Shown: positions 8,374 to 17,359, counted from the stretch's first letter. The stretch: DNA of 64,000 nucleotides from Hymenobacter sp. UV11 (GCF_004684095.1 NZ_SRII01000011.1:62001-126000), one strand, 5' to 3'. Notes: a model not told the origin generated them from the letters alone. Made by a program: numbers and translations.

Positions 8374-9588
8374 ATGTCTTATTTAGATTATTTAACGGTC
8401 AAGGAAAGTCCGGCCGAAATCTACGCGCGCAAAACGGCGCTCTATTCCATTTTTGACCGCCTCGGCCAGGAGTTAGAAATGCCCCCTTCGCGCTACGAGG
8501 AAGCCAAAAAACGCTATACTTCCGTCAGCAACTGGTTGCAGGGGTGTCGGAAGCTGGGGCCGCTGGACCCCATCATGTTTGGGCAGGGGTCCTTTGCCCT
8601 GGGTACTACCGTACGCCCGCTGCACGGCGATGAGTTCGACGTAGACTTTATTAGCCACCTGCAACTGGCGCATCCGCAGCTATACACGCAGGAGCAGGTA
8701 TATGAGCTGATTTTGAGTCGTTTACGGGCCAATGGCGACTACGTCAATATGGTGCAGCTCATGAAACGCTGCGTGCGCCTGTGCTACGCCAACGAGTTTC
8801 ACCTGGACATTACGCCAGCGGTGAGCAATCCGACCTGCCCACGGGGCAGCCTCTACGTGCCCGACCGTAAACTCGCCATCTGGAAGGACTCCCACCCAAA
8901 GGGATACGCTGAGTGGTTCACGGACATTGCCAAGTTAAAGCCCCGGTTTACCACCCTGAGTAAATCGTTTTCAGAAACCCGTCACGTTGCCCTCGGCACC
9001 ACGGAGCCCCTGCCCGAGCAGCAGGCTTACCGCGGCGTGCTGCGCCGCGCCGTGCAGGTGATGAAGCGCCACCGCGATACGTTCCGGGAAAAGCAGCCTC
9101 GGTTGGCTGACTATGCCCCCATTTCCATCATCATTACCACGCTGGCGGCGCACGCTTACGAGCTGGCGGTTGGGCTGGGCGAATACGATTCGGAGTTCGA
9201 TTTGATGAACGCAGTTATTACCCTGATGCCCCGCTTTATTGAGGGACCCGACTGGAAAGGCTGCTACCAGGTGAAGAACCCGAGCAATGACGGCGAGAAC
9301 TTTGCCGACAAGTGGAGTGAGCCGCAGTACCATTTGGTATTCACGCAGTGGCACCATGCCATGCAGCGTGACTTGCAGACCTTGGAAAAGCTGCACGGCC
9401 AGGATGAGCTGCAGAAATCACTGCGCGATTCGCTGGGGGCGCCGGAAGTAGACCGGGTGTTCAGCAATCAGTTGCAGCAGCTCAACCAGCAGCGGCAGCA
9501 GGGCCGCCTGAGCATTACCGCGCCCGCAGCTGCTCCGGCCGCCGCCAGCATTCCGCTGGCTCGCAATACGTTTTTTGGTCGGGCTTAA
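8374..9588 (+). CDS. CBASS cyclic-oligonucleotide synthase (CD-NTase)
   Basis: The 404-residue protein carries the CD-NTase nucleotidyltransferase core: GSFALGTTVRP near residue 74, then DEFDVDF about 20 residues later (the metal-binding Asp pair), and a third acidic position in FHLDITPAVS. On phage infection such enzymes make a cyclic di- or trinucleotide signal. The C-terminal 30 residues are an Ala/Pro-rich flexible tail ending NTFFGRA, a plausible target of the E2-like protein encoded next. The stop lies 11 bp before the E2 start, and HNH-SAVED follows, so the three form an operon. The effector type suggests clade G, but that is inference. Confidence 0.9.
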   Translation: MSYLDYLTVKESPAEIYARKTALYSIFDRLGQELEMPPSRYEEAKKRYTSVSNWLQGCRKLGPLDPIMFGQGSFALGTTVRPLHGDEFDVDFISHLQLAHPQLYTQEQVYELILSRLRANGDYVNMVQLMKRCVRLCYANEFHLDITPAVSNPTCPRGSLYVPDRKLAIWKDSHPKGYAEWFTDIAKLKPRFTTLSKSFSETRHVALGTTEPLPEQQAYRGVLRRAVQVMKRHRDTFREKQPRLADYAPISIIITTLAAHAYELAVGLGEYDSEFDLMNAVITLMPRFIEGPDWKGCYQVKNPSNDGENFADKWSEPQYHLVFTQWHHAMQRDLQTLEKLHGQDELQKSLRDSLGAPEVDRVFSNQLQQLNQQRQQGRLSITAPAAAPAAASIPLARNTFFGRA

Positions 9589-9599
9589 TTTACCTACGC

Positions 9600-10067
9600 A
9601 TGGCTTACCAAGGAATACGACCCTTGACGCTGGCGCAGCAGTATGCCGCGTTGCGCGTAGACTGGCCGGAAGGCGAAGCGCAGCTTGACCAGCACGGGCT
9701 GCGGTGGACAGGGCCGCTGTAGCCCACGGCGCTGGGCCGGCGCTACGTGGTGCAGGTGAGTTACCCGTCCCTGGCCCACGAGCCGCAGGTCCACGTGCTA
9801 GGCCCTTCGCTGAAGCAGCTAGCTTCGGGCCGGCGCATTGAACACCTCTACTGTCAGAAGACGGAGCGGTTGTGTCTGTACACCCCCAAGCAGCACGAGT
9901 GGCGTCCGCAGCTGCGCTTATCGCGCACCCTGCTACCCTGGGCCGCACTGTGGCTGCTCTACTTCGAAGATTGGGTAGTCACGGGTGAGTGGCGGGGAGG
10001 CGGCACGCACCCTACGCCCCGCCCGGCGCGCTCTTTCAACCGCACCATTCTACGTCGCTTAGCATGA
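9600..10067 (+). pseudogene. CBASS E2-like (Cap2-type) protein, interrupted by TAG
   Basis: From ATG 9600 the frame encodes 155 residues apart from an amber codon at 9720-9722 (codon 41). The C-terminal part has the hallmark of stand-alone CBASS E2 proteins: HLYCQKTERLCLYTPKQHEW, then LLPWAALWLLYFEDWVVTG and EWRGGGTHP. The Cys of LCLY is the likely E2 catalytic residue. Such proteins conjugate the C-terminus of the CD-NTase to a target and so tune its activity. Translation could restart at a GTG near 9747, giving a protein without the first E2 strand. Its stop overlaps the next start as ATGA. Decay, a sequencing error or readthrough are all possible. Confidence 0.8.
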
Positions 10068-11275
10068 AAAATACAGAAGAACTGGTGGCCAAGCCCCCGA
10101 AAAAGGCGCAGCGGCAGAAACCGAAACCAGAAGTGGTGCGCGCTATCTACGCCCGCGCTGCCGGCCGCTGCCTGCTGTGCAGCAAAGAGCTGACCATGAG
10201 CCGAGAACTGGGAGAATATGCGTTTAACATCGGCGAAATGGCTCACATCGTGGGCCAAAGCCTAGATAAGACATCGCCTCGGTCGGATTTTGAGCTGCCG
10301 AAAGAACTGCGCGACGAGGCCGATAATTTTTTGCTGCTCTGCTCCGGCTGCCATAGTATCATCGATGCTGGGGCTACGCGCAAGGATTTTACCGTGCAGT
10401 GGCTGCGGGACTGGAAAAGAGACCGCGAGGCACACATTGCGCACGTGACGGGGCTGCCGCAGAGCCACCGCACCTGCATTGTGCGCCTGGTAGGGCTTAT
10501 TCGGGGGCAGGCGGTGCAGATAACCACCAGCGAGTGCAATAGCGCCACACTGCACCATTCCACCCCGCGCTTTGCCTTTTTTCCGTTGGTATACGGTCGG
10601 CAGGAAGTGGGAATAGACCTGACCCGGCTGGGCGAGCCGGAGCACAACCCGCAGTACTGGACCAGTGTGCAGTACCAGGTGCAGACGGCGCTAACGCAAA
10701 TTCGCACCGGTATTGAGCGTGGCGAACTGGACCACTTATCTGTTTTCGGCTTCGCCCGCATCCCCGTGCTGGCCTACTTTGGCTTTGCCCTAGGTAACAA
10801 GGTTGCCACTACGCTTTTTCAGCGGCGGCGCACCGATGACAAGCCCTGGCACTGGCTCACGGCTGCTGAGCCGAGAGGCTTCGAATGGGTTTGCCTGCAA
10901 ACCGGTACCGATGCGCAGTGCGTAGCGCTGGTGCTCAACATCAGCGGCACCATCCAGTTGGCCGAACTGCCCACCCCGATTGACGAGCGCTACTACGTTG
11001 TCGGAATCAAACCCATTGGCTGCGACCCGCAGCCCGATGCGTTGCTCTCGGAGGCTTGCCTGCAAGCATTCCGGCAGTGCTACCGGCAGGTGTTGGCTCA
11101 CCTGGAAGCTCACTACAAGCTTGCCCGCGCCGTGCACCTGTTTGCGGCCGTACCGGCCGGGGTAGCCTTATTGCTCGGGGCTGACCTGCTGCCCGACGTG
11201 CAGCCGGAGGTGATTTTGTACGACCGCCAGCCCCGCGAGTTCAGCCCGGCCCTGCGCCTTAATTCACCCCGCTAG
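10064..11275 (+). CDS. cap5: CBASS effector, HNH nuclease with SAVED domain (Cap5 type)
   Basis: The 403-residue protein has an N-terminal HNH domain: GRCLLCSKEL, then GEMAHIVG, then FLLLCSGCHSIID with CxxC pairs and the catalytic His. A C-terminal SAVED domain of about 250 residues follows (FGFARIPVLAYFGFALGNK and PDVQPEVILYDRQPREF). SAVED binds the cyclic nucleotide made by the CD-NTase, and the nuclease then degrades DNA and kills or arrests the infected cell. The ATG at 10064 was chosen because it overlaps the upstream stop as ATGA. An earlier in-frame start at 9989 would lie inside the E2 gene. Confidence 0.92.
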   Translation: MKNTEELVAKPPKKAQRQKPKPEVVRAIYARAAGRCLLCSKELTMSRELGEYAFNIGEMAHIVGQSLDKTSPRSDFELPKELRDEADNFLLLCSGCHSIIDAGATRKDFTVQWLRDWKRDREAHIAHVTGLPQSHRTCIVRLVGLIRGQAVQITTSECNSATLHHSTPRFAFFPLVYGRQEVGIDLTRLGEPEHNPQYWTSVQYQVQTALTQIRTGIERGELDHLSVFGFARIPVLAYFGFALGNKVATTLFQRRRTDDKPWHWLTAAEPRGFEWVCLQTGTDAQCVALVLNISGTIQLAELPTPIDERYYVVGIKPIGCDPQPDALLSEACLQAFRQCYRQVLAHLEAHYKLARAVHLFAAVPAGVALLLGADLLPDVQPEVILYDRQPREFSPALRLNSPR

Positions 11276-11333
11276 CTGGCGGCTATTGAGGTAAAGGTTC
11301 TTCCTGTTCTTCGCCACGCAGTCTTTACCTGAG

Positions 11334-12176
11334 TTAAACAGGTATGGGCTGCGTGGCAAAGTAGCGGTTCATGCCAGCAAACAGGTAGTCGGCCGCCTGC
11401 ATTTCCTGAAGCTGCTGCGCAATATCCGCTCGTAAGTCGGCTTCGGGTACCGCCAGCAAGGCCCGCTGCAACAAGCGAAACGCCTTGTAAATTTTATAGC
11501 GCAGCGTCTTGAGCTCGACCCGGTTTAGCCCGTAGTATTGCTCCGCAGCCGTTACGTAGGCCCCGGCCGCCGGATGGGCCGCTACCAGCGTCACTTCCTG
11601 GGTTACCTCGTCAGCCTCGTAGGCGAAGTACTGGGTCGGGTCGTCGAGGTAAGGATTGAGTAGCAGCGCCTGCTCCCGCTGGTGTTCCTGCTCGTAATGC
11701 GTCAGTTTATACCCAACGGTTGTGGCCAGGGGGTCAGGAGAAAGCTGGCCCACCAGTTGCTGAAGGTCGGCTTCGGTAGCCTGCGCGTCAACTGACGGCG
11801 CGGTCAGGGGCGCTGGCCCAGCCGTGGGAAACGCATCATTCTTGTACGACTGATTGCAAATCTGACAGGCGTACAGGTAGTTGTCGTAGGTGTAGGCTAG
11901 CCACCAATAGACGCTTTTCGGTCGGTAGTGCTCCACGTCGCCGTGCGCGACGATGGCCGTGGTGGCCTCGCAGTAGGCGCACTTATCCGCGCTTTCCTTC
12001 CTGAGCTGGGTTTTAGCCCCTTTCCAAAACGCGGCCCGGAAGCTGTGCTGCGCTAGGGTGCCACGTAGAATATCACGTTGAATTTGCAGCAGCTCCAGGT
12101 CGCGGGCATGCTTACCCTTACCCCGGTACTTGGCCGCAACAGCCTGGGCGGAACGCTCTCGCTCTAACGAAATCAT
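11334..12176 (-). CDS. ptuB: Septu-like HNH nuclease (PtuB type), copy 1
   Basis: A 280-residue HNH protein of the retron/Septu (TIGR02646-like) type. Zinc and catalytic motifs are CAYCEATTA, then DVEHYRPKSVYWWLAY, then YACQICNQSYKND with FPTAG. It starts 3 bp after the stop of the ATPase gene, and the two form the Septu pair: the ATPase senses phage and the HNH nuclease cuts. The C-terminal half is helical with an Ala-rich segment. It lies tail-to-tail with the CBASS operon, 58 bp away. Confidence 0.85.
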   Translation of the reverse strand: MISLERERSAQAVAAKYRGKGKHARDLELLQIQRDILRGTLAQHSFRAAFWKGAKTQLRKESADKCAYCEATTAIVAHGDVEHYRPKSVYWWLAYTYDNYLYACQICNQSYKNDAFPTAGPAPLTAPSVDAQATEADLQQLVGQLSPDPLATTVGYKLTHYEQEHQREQALLLNPYLDDPTQYFAYEADEVTQEVTLVAAHPAAGAYVTAAEQYYGLNRVELKTLRYKIYKAFRLLQRALLAVPEADLRADIAQQLQEMQAADYLFAGMNRYFATQPIPV

Positions 12177-12179
12177 GAC

Positions 12180-13442
12180 TTAGCGGGCATTCAGGCTTTC
12201 CTCGATGCGCTGGAGAAGCGCCATCTCCGGGTCACTTACCAGCGGCGTGGTGCGCTGGGGCAAGTTCGCCGCCAGTTTGGTTTGCACGCGCGTTAGCTCG
12301 CGCTGCTCTTCGGGGGAGATGCTTTTCCCCTGGGCCTTGAGTGCGGCGTACTGCTGCTTGGCCGTTTCTACTTCCAGGCTCTCATCGGTGGCCAGGCCAA
12401 ACACGGGCGACATTAGCAATTGATTAACCAGCAGCTGCTGCGGTGAGCCAATGAAGGGTATCACTTCTACCGCCTGGCGCGCATTGCGCCGCAAGGCAAA
12501 CAACTCGCCCTCCTGGGCCTGTTGCGCGGTTAGGGCGGAATGGGTCGTCGCTACTACTTGGAAATTGGGCAGCTTGGCGCTCACAAAATCGTAGAGCAAG
12601 CGCTGCCATTTCGGGTGCAGGTGCAGGTCGATTTCGTCGAGCAGCAGCAGGCCGCGGGCGTGCAGGGGGCGGCGGTGGTCCTGAAAGGTTTCGGTAATGC
12701 GGAACAAAAGGTCGCCAATCCATGCGGCCATGTTCTGGTAGCCGTCGCTGAGCTGTTCCAGCGGCATCAGCCCGTCATTAGTTTCGAACAGCACCTGCTT
12801 CTGGCGCTTGTCGATGGAATGAAACGAGATACCGGGCAGAAAGCTGTTCAGGGCCTCCCGTATTACGGTCAGCCCATTTTTGCCGCCCCGGTAGTCGAGG
12901 TCCATAATCCACGTAGCCAGCGGGTGGAGGGTCGCCCCCGCGTCAAACAGGTTGCGAATATTACCGGCCCGGCTACCGTACCGGCCGGCCTCGGCATAAC
13001 CGGCCGTACTGCCCGCTTCACTGACCAACCGCCGACTGGCCCCGTACCCCACGGCAAAGTAATTGCGCTCGGCATTGTCAATGGCATCATCAATAAGTTG
13101 CAACGCTTTCTTATTGCTGGCAATCAACCGCGAAAGCGAGTCACCACGTTTGATTTTCAGGGCTAGCTCGCGCTCCTCGCCCTTCTTGGTGGTCAGGCAG
13201 GCCTCAATCGTGCAGGAGGACTTACCCAACGTAATCCAGCTGTCCGTATTACCGATGATTTCACCCAGCGCGTTGCTGCCGCAGGTAATCAGGGCAATTG
13301 CTTTCAGGAGGTTGCTTTTGCCAGTGCCGTTCTCTCCCAGCAGCAGCGTCCATTGCCGGTTCTGGGTAGGCGTCGCGCCAAAGTCCAACTCCAGTTTGGT
13401 GAGGCATTTGAAGTTGTGTAGCGTGAGCTGGCGTAGAAACAT
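12180..13442 (-). CDS. ptuA: Septu-like AAA ATPase (PtuA type), copy 1
   Basis: The 420-residue ATPase has an SMC/RecF-type nucleotide-binding fold: Walker A GENGTGKSN near residue 36, ABC-like signature LEQLSDGYQNMAAW, Walker B LLLLDEIDLHLHPKW, and the switch-like VVATTHSALTAQQ. A C-terminal extension of about 90 residues (KQQYAALKAQGKSISPEEQR) is helical, as in PtuA proteins that dock PtuB. It is co-transcribed with the HNH gene downstream. The DUF2235 hydrolase gene 150 bp upstream on the same strand may belong to the same transcript. Confidence 0.85.
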   Translation of the reverse strand: MFLRQLTLHNFKCLTKLELDFGATPTQNRQWTLLLGENGTGKSNLLKAIALITCGSNALGEIIGNTDSWITLGKSSCTIEACLTTKKGEERELALKIKRGDSLSRLIASNKKALQLIDDAIDNAERNYFAVGYGASRRLVSEAGSTAGYAEAGRYGSRAGNIRNLFDAGATLHPLATWIMDLDYRGGKNGLTVIREALNSFLPGISFHSIDKRQKQVLFETNDGLMPLEQLSDGYQNMAAWIGDLLFRITETFQDHRRPLHARGLLLLDEIDLHLHPKWQRLLYDFVSAKLPNFQVVATTHSALTAQQAQEGELFALRRNARQAVEVIPFIGSPQQLLVNQLLMSPVFGLATDESLEVETAKQQYAALKAQGKSISPEEQRELTRVQTKLAANLPQRTTPLVSDPEMALLQRIEESLNAR

Positions 13443-13508
13443 GAATAAGGCGAAAACAGGGACGATGGCAATCTAAAGCTAACCGCAAAAAAACAGGCAA
13501 GCGCGCAA

Positions 13509-13528
13509 GCACCCCGTCGCTGGGGTGC
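13509..13528 (-). terminator. GC-rich hairpin between DUF2235 and Septu genes
   Basis: GCACCCC and GGGGTGC form a 7-bp stem with a 6-base loop. No T-run follows, so a role as terminator or processing site is only possible. Confidence 0.3.
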
Positions 13529-13593
13529 CCCCGCCGCCAGCTTAGGCTACGCGCCGCCAGCAGCGGGCGTTCAGCACTAGCCTCGTGCGGAGG

Positions 13594-14616
13594 CTAAGCA
13601 ACCGGGGGCACGTTTGCCGGCTGGTAAGCGGCGGCCACGTGCTGCTGGCGTCGTCGCACGCTCTGGTCCACACTTTCGTGGGTAGTATGTCCCACGCTGA
13701 TAGGCCGCAGCTGCCGGCCCAGCAGGCGGTAAAACCAGGTCATGGAATTGCGCAGCTCGTCGCCAAACCAGGGCCAGTAGAAGCCAAGAAATTTTTCATC
13801 CACGCCCAGACCCAGGGCCACCGCTTTTTCCTTCATCCAGTGCAGCGAGCAGTTGGCCAGCCCGTCGTGCTCATAGCCACCGCCCACGTTGGTGTGTACC
13901 CCGGCAAACCAGCGCTGCTCCAGCACCTGGTCGGGAGCCGGGTTTTCCCAGAGCGACGGCTGAAACGTGCGGCGCTGCTCGTCAATGGCCAGGGCATGGT
14001 ACGCGTGGCGAATAATCGGACTAAGGCGGGCATCGTGAAATTGGTAGCGCCGGCGGTTGAGAAGCGTAAACAGGCTGAGCGGCAGGCCCAACGCCCCCAC
14101 CGTATCCCACACGCCCACGAAGTCAATGGCAATGGTGCGGGCCTCATGCTTGGCTCGAAAGGCGGCTACCCGTTGCTGCCAGGCGGTTTGGTCAGCCTCG
14201 ACGGGTGGGCGCTGGCGGTAGAGGGCATAGGCCTCCGGCACAAAGAAATCATGCGTCTTGGGTAGCAGCCCCAGGTGTTGAATAAACCCGGCCAGGCTGC
14301 GCACCGTGTAAGCTCCCCGACTGAAGCCGAAGAAGAACACCGTATCGCCCGGCGCGTAGTTATAGAGCAGAAAGCGGTAGGCCTCCCGGATGTTGCGGTC
14401 CAGCCCCGCGCCGACCCCGCCCCCCAGCCAGCGGTCAAAGCCGGGGTTATTACCTACGCCTTCGTCGTAGTAGGTAACTTGCACGGTGCCATCCGGTGCT
14501 ACCGGCTGAATGGCCCGCACCATTTTCACTACGTTGGTAGGCTTACGCTTCCGTCGGTCCAGGTTCTCGGCTTTGTTCCAGGTGCCATCACACAGCACAA
14601 TTAGGCGTTTGCTCAT
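13594..14616 (-). CDS. DUF2235 alpha/beta hydrolase (Tle1-like)
   Basis: A 340-residue protein with the DUF2235 layout. It starts KRLIVLCDGTWNKAENLDRR, has YYDEGVGN, then the nucleophile elbow GFSRGAYTVRSLAGFI (Ser of GxSxG), then FVGVWDTVGALGLP (Asp) and HTNVGGGYEHDG (His). These match the catalytic triad of the phospholipase/hydrolase family that includes type VI effector Tle1. No signal peptide and no type VI genes are nearby. The location directly upstream of a Septu pair suggests either a linked accessory or an unrelated cytosolic esterase. Confidence 0.85.
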   Translation of the reverse strand: MSKRLIVLCDGTWNKAENLDRRKRKPTNVVKMVRAIQPVAPDGTVQVTYYDEGVGNNPGFDRWLGGGVGAGLDRNIREAYRFLLYNYAPGDTVFFFGFSRGAYTVRSLAGFIQHLGLLPKTHDFFVPEAYALYRQRPPVEADQTAWQQRVAAFRAKHEARTIAIDFVGVWDTVGALGLPLSLFTLLNRRRYQFHDARLSPIIRHAYHALAIDEQRRTFQPSLWENPAPDQVLEQRWFAGVHTNVGGGYEHDGLANCSLHWMKEKAVALGLGVDEKFLGFYWPWFGDELRNSMTWFYRLLGRQLRPISVGHTTHESVDQSVRRRQQHVAAAYQPANVPPVA

Positions 14617-14666
14617 GGAGAAAGCAGGCCACCGGTAGTTGGCCGCTATTAAAGAAAGTAATCAGG

Positions 14667-15206
14667 ATGTTCCGCTTTGAAAATCTAGACGAGACGACGC
14701 GCCGCTACATGCTTATCGAGGTAGAGCAGGCCATTGAAACCAGTCAGCTGCACCTGAGCCAGCGCTTTACGGCGCAAGGCCGGGCGCGCTACCCGGACCT
14801 GCTGCGCGAAGCCGTGCGTACCGGTAGCGAAGATAGCTTGGCTGCCGCGCTGCACCAGCAGCAGTGCTTTGCGGAGCGCGAGCCGTATGGCACGAGCACG
14901 CGCCGGGTACCTGCCAACGCGGCCCGCACCTTCGCGGAGGGAGAGTTTAATTCGTTTTACATGCGGGGCGTGTGCCACCGCGCCATCCAGGAAGGCTGCC
15001 AGGTCGAGGTGTACCGGGCAAAAGAGGGTGCCACTGCACGGCCGGCATCTAAGCTGGTCGAGGGCCAGCGACACGAGCCAAGCCGGGCGCTGCTGTTATT
15101 TCGGCATAGCCCCAGCGGCCGGCACCGGGGACCGGGTATCCCGGCGGGCTCCAATTCGGGGTTAAGCTTACGCTTATGCAGCCCAGCGCCTGGCGGGCAG
15201 TCGTAA
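14667..15206 (+). CDS. Conserved hypothetical protein, 179 aa
   Basis: The protein starts MFRFENLDETTRRYMLIEVE and has a middle that reads RVPANAARTFAEGEFNSFYM and RGVCHRAIQEG. Near the end it carries GSNSGLSLRL, the form I remember from a widespread conserved protein of unknown function whose usual ending is close to GPNSGLSV. The last 12 residues are Cys/Pro/Gly-rich and may be read-through after a small indel. It is divergently transcribed from the DUF2235 gene, 50 bp apart. Function unknown. Confidence 0.6.
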   Translation: MFRFENLDETTRRYMLIEVEQAIETSQLHLSQRFTAQGRARYPDLLREAVRTGSEDSLAAALHQQQCFAEREPYGTSTRRVPANAARTFAEGEFNSFYMRGVCHRAIQEGCQVEVYRAKEGATARPASKLVEGQRHEPSRALLLFRHSPSGRHRGPGIPAGSNSGLSLRLCSPAPGGQS

Positions 15207-15405
15207 CGCACAAAGTTCGCCGCTATTTTCTAAGATAGAATATGGTGTGGGACATGCTTTTAGGATAATTTATTTCCTTGAAAATCAGTGAAGTATTCGA
15301 CGCGTGCCTAGTGGAAGCACGTCTTGCCATCGTGTCAACACCCCGAATCAAACATTTGATAATTAGCACTTTGCTTAAAATTCAGGGGGCTTCTATTTTT
15401 ACGCT

Positions 15406-15413
15406 TACCTTTG
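15406..15413 (+). promoter_or_regulatory. -7 promoter element of the RiPP operon
   Basis: TACCTTTG fits TAnnTTTG and lies 28 bp before the ATG of the precursor gene at 15441. This also argues against the upstream in-frame TTG at 15411 as a start, because that codon is inside the promoter. Confidence 0.6.
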
Positions 15414-15440
15414 CCTGATAAAAAAGCCTGCCGACGTTCT

Positions 15441-15635
15441 ATGAATCAATCCATTTCGCTGCCGCCTCCCTCCCCGCATCAGCCTGTTAGAGCTTCGGAA
15501 GAAACACTGGTTATTTCTGCCCAACAAATTCCTAACGCCCTGCTGGCCCGCCTGATACAAGAGGTAAAGCACGAAGCGCAGTCCACGTTGACTGCCTACA
15601 ACCGGACGCACAACCGGCACAACCGTGGCCGCTAG
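15441..15635 (+). CDS. yhhA: Cyclophane RiPP precursor peptide (YhhA-like)
   Basis: A 64-residue peptide with a leader (MNQSISLPPPSPHQPVRASE, then a helix IPNALLARLIQEVKHEAQS) and a short basic core, AYNRTHNRHNRGR. The core contains three aromatic-Asn-Arg triads: YNR, HNR and HNR. Triceptide radical SAM enzymes link the ring of the first residue to the third residue of such three-residue motifs, and the Tyr-His-His order gives the YhhA name. The coding region overlaps the maturase start by 11 bp. The start was set at ATG 15441 because of the promoter position. The modified product is unknown. Confidence 0.8.
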   Translation: MNQSISLPPPSPHQPVRASEETLVISAQQIPNALLARLIQEVKHEAQSTLTAYNRTHNRHNRGR

Positions 15636-16788
15636 CCCGGTACCGGGGGCGGCACTCGACACGGTACTCATCAAGGTAGCCAGCCGCTGCAACATCAATT
15701 GCAGCTACTGCTACGTGTACAACATGGGCGACGACAACTGGGCGCGGCAGTCCAAGCTCATGACTTCCGAAACGGTGGCGGCCATCTGCACGGAGCTGGG
15801 AACGCTCGCCCAGCACCAGCCCACGCCATTCAGCGTGGTACTGCACGGTGGCGAGCCCCTGCTACTCGGCCCCCGCCGCCTGCACGAGCTGCTAAGACAG
15901 CTGCGGGCCGTGCTGCCGGCCACGTACCCTATCAGCCTGCAAACGAACGGCATCCTGCTGTCGCAGCAGTTACTGGATTGCTGTGCTACGCACAACGTGA
16001 GCGTGGCCGTCAGTCTGGATGGCCCCGCTGCGGTGCACGACCGGTTCCGCCTCACGCACGGTGGCGGCGGCACCTTTACGCAGGTGATGGCCGGTATCGC
16101 CCGCCTGAAAGCGCATCCGGCGGCGGGTTTCTTACATGCTGGGCTGCTGGCAGTTATTGACCCCACCTCTGACCCCGTGGAGGTATACCAGTTTTTCAAG
16201 TCGGTAGGAGCCCCCAGCGTCGACTTTTTATACCGCGATGGCAACCATTCGAAGCTGCCGGAAGGCAAGACCAGCCTGCACTCACTGGAGTACGGCCGGT
16301 GGATGGTCGGGCTGCTCACAGCTTACGCCGCCGACCCCAATCCGTTACCCATTCGGGTGCTGGATGACATGCTGAAGGTATTGCTGGGCGGTAATGTGTC
16401 GAAAGAAGGGCTGGGCCTGACCGATTTCGGTATTTTAATTATCGACACGGACGGGACGCTCATGAAGAACGACACCCTGAAAAGCACCTACAACGGGGCT
16501 GACCGGTTTACTCAACCTAGTAATATCCGGGATACGAACTTGTTGGCTTTCCTGGAATCAGTTGAATTCGCTCATTACCGAACCATGCAACAGCCTACCA
16601 GCGCCAAGTGCCTGGCCTGCCCGGCCCTGAATGTGTGCGGTGGGGGAATGATTCTGCACCGCTACCACCCCGACAACGGGTTCGATAACCCTTCCGTTTA
16701 CTGCGCCGACCAGCTGCATCTGGTAGCGGCCATGCGCCGTATGCTCGGCGCTTATTCCCCGGACTATGCCCTCAGCCAATCTGCTTGA
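15625..16788 (+). CDS. yhhB: Cyclophane-forming radical SAM/SPASM peptide maturase (YhhB-like)
   Basis: The 387-residue enzyme has the radical SAM cluster motif C-x3-C-x2-C in ASRCNINCSYCYVYN near residue 23. HGGEPLLLG and SLDGPAAVHDRFR follow, typical of peptide maturases. The C-terminal SPASM/twitch-like region has CLACPALNVCGGGMI and a last Cys in NPSVYC for auxiliary clusters. It should install C-C or C-N cross-links between Tyr/His side chains and the third residue of each triad in the neighbouring precursor. GTG start at 15625, overlapping the precursor. It overlaps the oxygenase gene by 23 bp, so translation is probably coupled. Confidence 0.9.
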   Translation: MAASPVPGAALDTVLIKVASRCNINCSYCYVYNMGDDNWARQSKLMTSETVAAICTELGTLAQHQPTPFSVVLHGGEPLLLGPRRLHELLRQLRAVLPATYPISLQTNGILLSQQLLDCCATHNVSVAVSLDGPAAVHDRFRLTHGGGGTFTQVMAGIARLKAHPAAGFLHAGLLAVIDPTSDPVEVYQFFKSVGAPSVDFLYRDGNHSKLPEGKTSLHSLEYGRWMVGLLTAYAADPNPLPIRVLDDMLKVLLGGNVSKEGLGLTDFGILIIDTDGTLMKNDTLKSTYNGADRFTQPSNIRDTNLLAFLESVEFAHYRTMQQPTSAKCLACPALNVCGGGMILHRYHPDNGFDNPSVYCADQLHLVAAMRRMLGAYSPDYALSQSA

Positions 16789-17359
16789 TTTTTCCGCCCG
16801 CCGGTTTGAAACCCAGCCGTTTCCGCACTTTTGCGCGTCCGCAGTGCTGGCCCCGGCGCTGGAGCGCGGCCTTTACGAATGGCTGGAAGATGCGGCCACT
16901 TGGGAGCTTACTACCACTGATTTCTACGAGCAATACGAGTTCAGTCTGCTGCATATCGAACTGCCGGCGCACTTGCGTTGCTTAGTGGAAGGCGAGATGC
17001 CTCGCTTGGCCATTGCGGAATTGGAAAGCGCCTTTCACACCAGCGACCTGGAGCTGGTGGGCGTGACGATTCACAAGTTAACCGACGGCCAGCGCATCGG
17101 GGTGCACAACGACTTCATCGGCCCGGCCGAGAGCCACCGCCTGATTATTCAGGTAAACCAGGACTGGACGGAAGCCAACGGAGGCTACCTGCTGTTATTT
17201 AATTCGGCCAATGCCGAGGACGTTAGCCAGCTCGTGTTGCCAGTGAGTAATTCGGCATTTGCTTTTGCTATCTCCCCAAACTCACACCATGCCGTATCCA
17301 CGGTCTACGCCTTCCGCCGCTACACGTTGGTTTACACCTTCGCGTCAGCTGCCGTTTAG
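16766..17359 (+). CDS. yhhC: 2OG-Fe(II) oxygenase of the cyclophane RiPP cluster (YhhC-like)
   Basis: A 197-residue prolyl-hydroxylase-like oxygenase. The iron-binding HxD lies in IGVHNDFIGP, the distal His in ISPNSHHAVSTV, and the 2-oxoglutarate-binding Arg in RRYTLVYTF. LIIQVNQDWTEANGGYLLLF is the standard middle strand pair. It probably hydroxylates a residue of the modified precursor. The gene order precursor, radical SAM, oxygenase matches the YhhABC family as I know it. It starts inside the end of the maturase gene and ends 5 bp before the HEXXH gene. Confidence 0.88.
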   Translation: MPSANLLDFSARRFETQPFPHFCASAVLAPALERGLYEWLEDAATWELTTTDFYEQYEFSLLHIELPAHLRCLVEGEMPRLAIAELESAFHTSDLELVGVTIHKLTDGQRIGVHNDFIGPAESHRLIIQVNQDWTEANGGYLLLFNSANAEDVSQLVLPVSNSAFAFAISPNSHHAVSTVYAFRRYTLVYTFASAAV

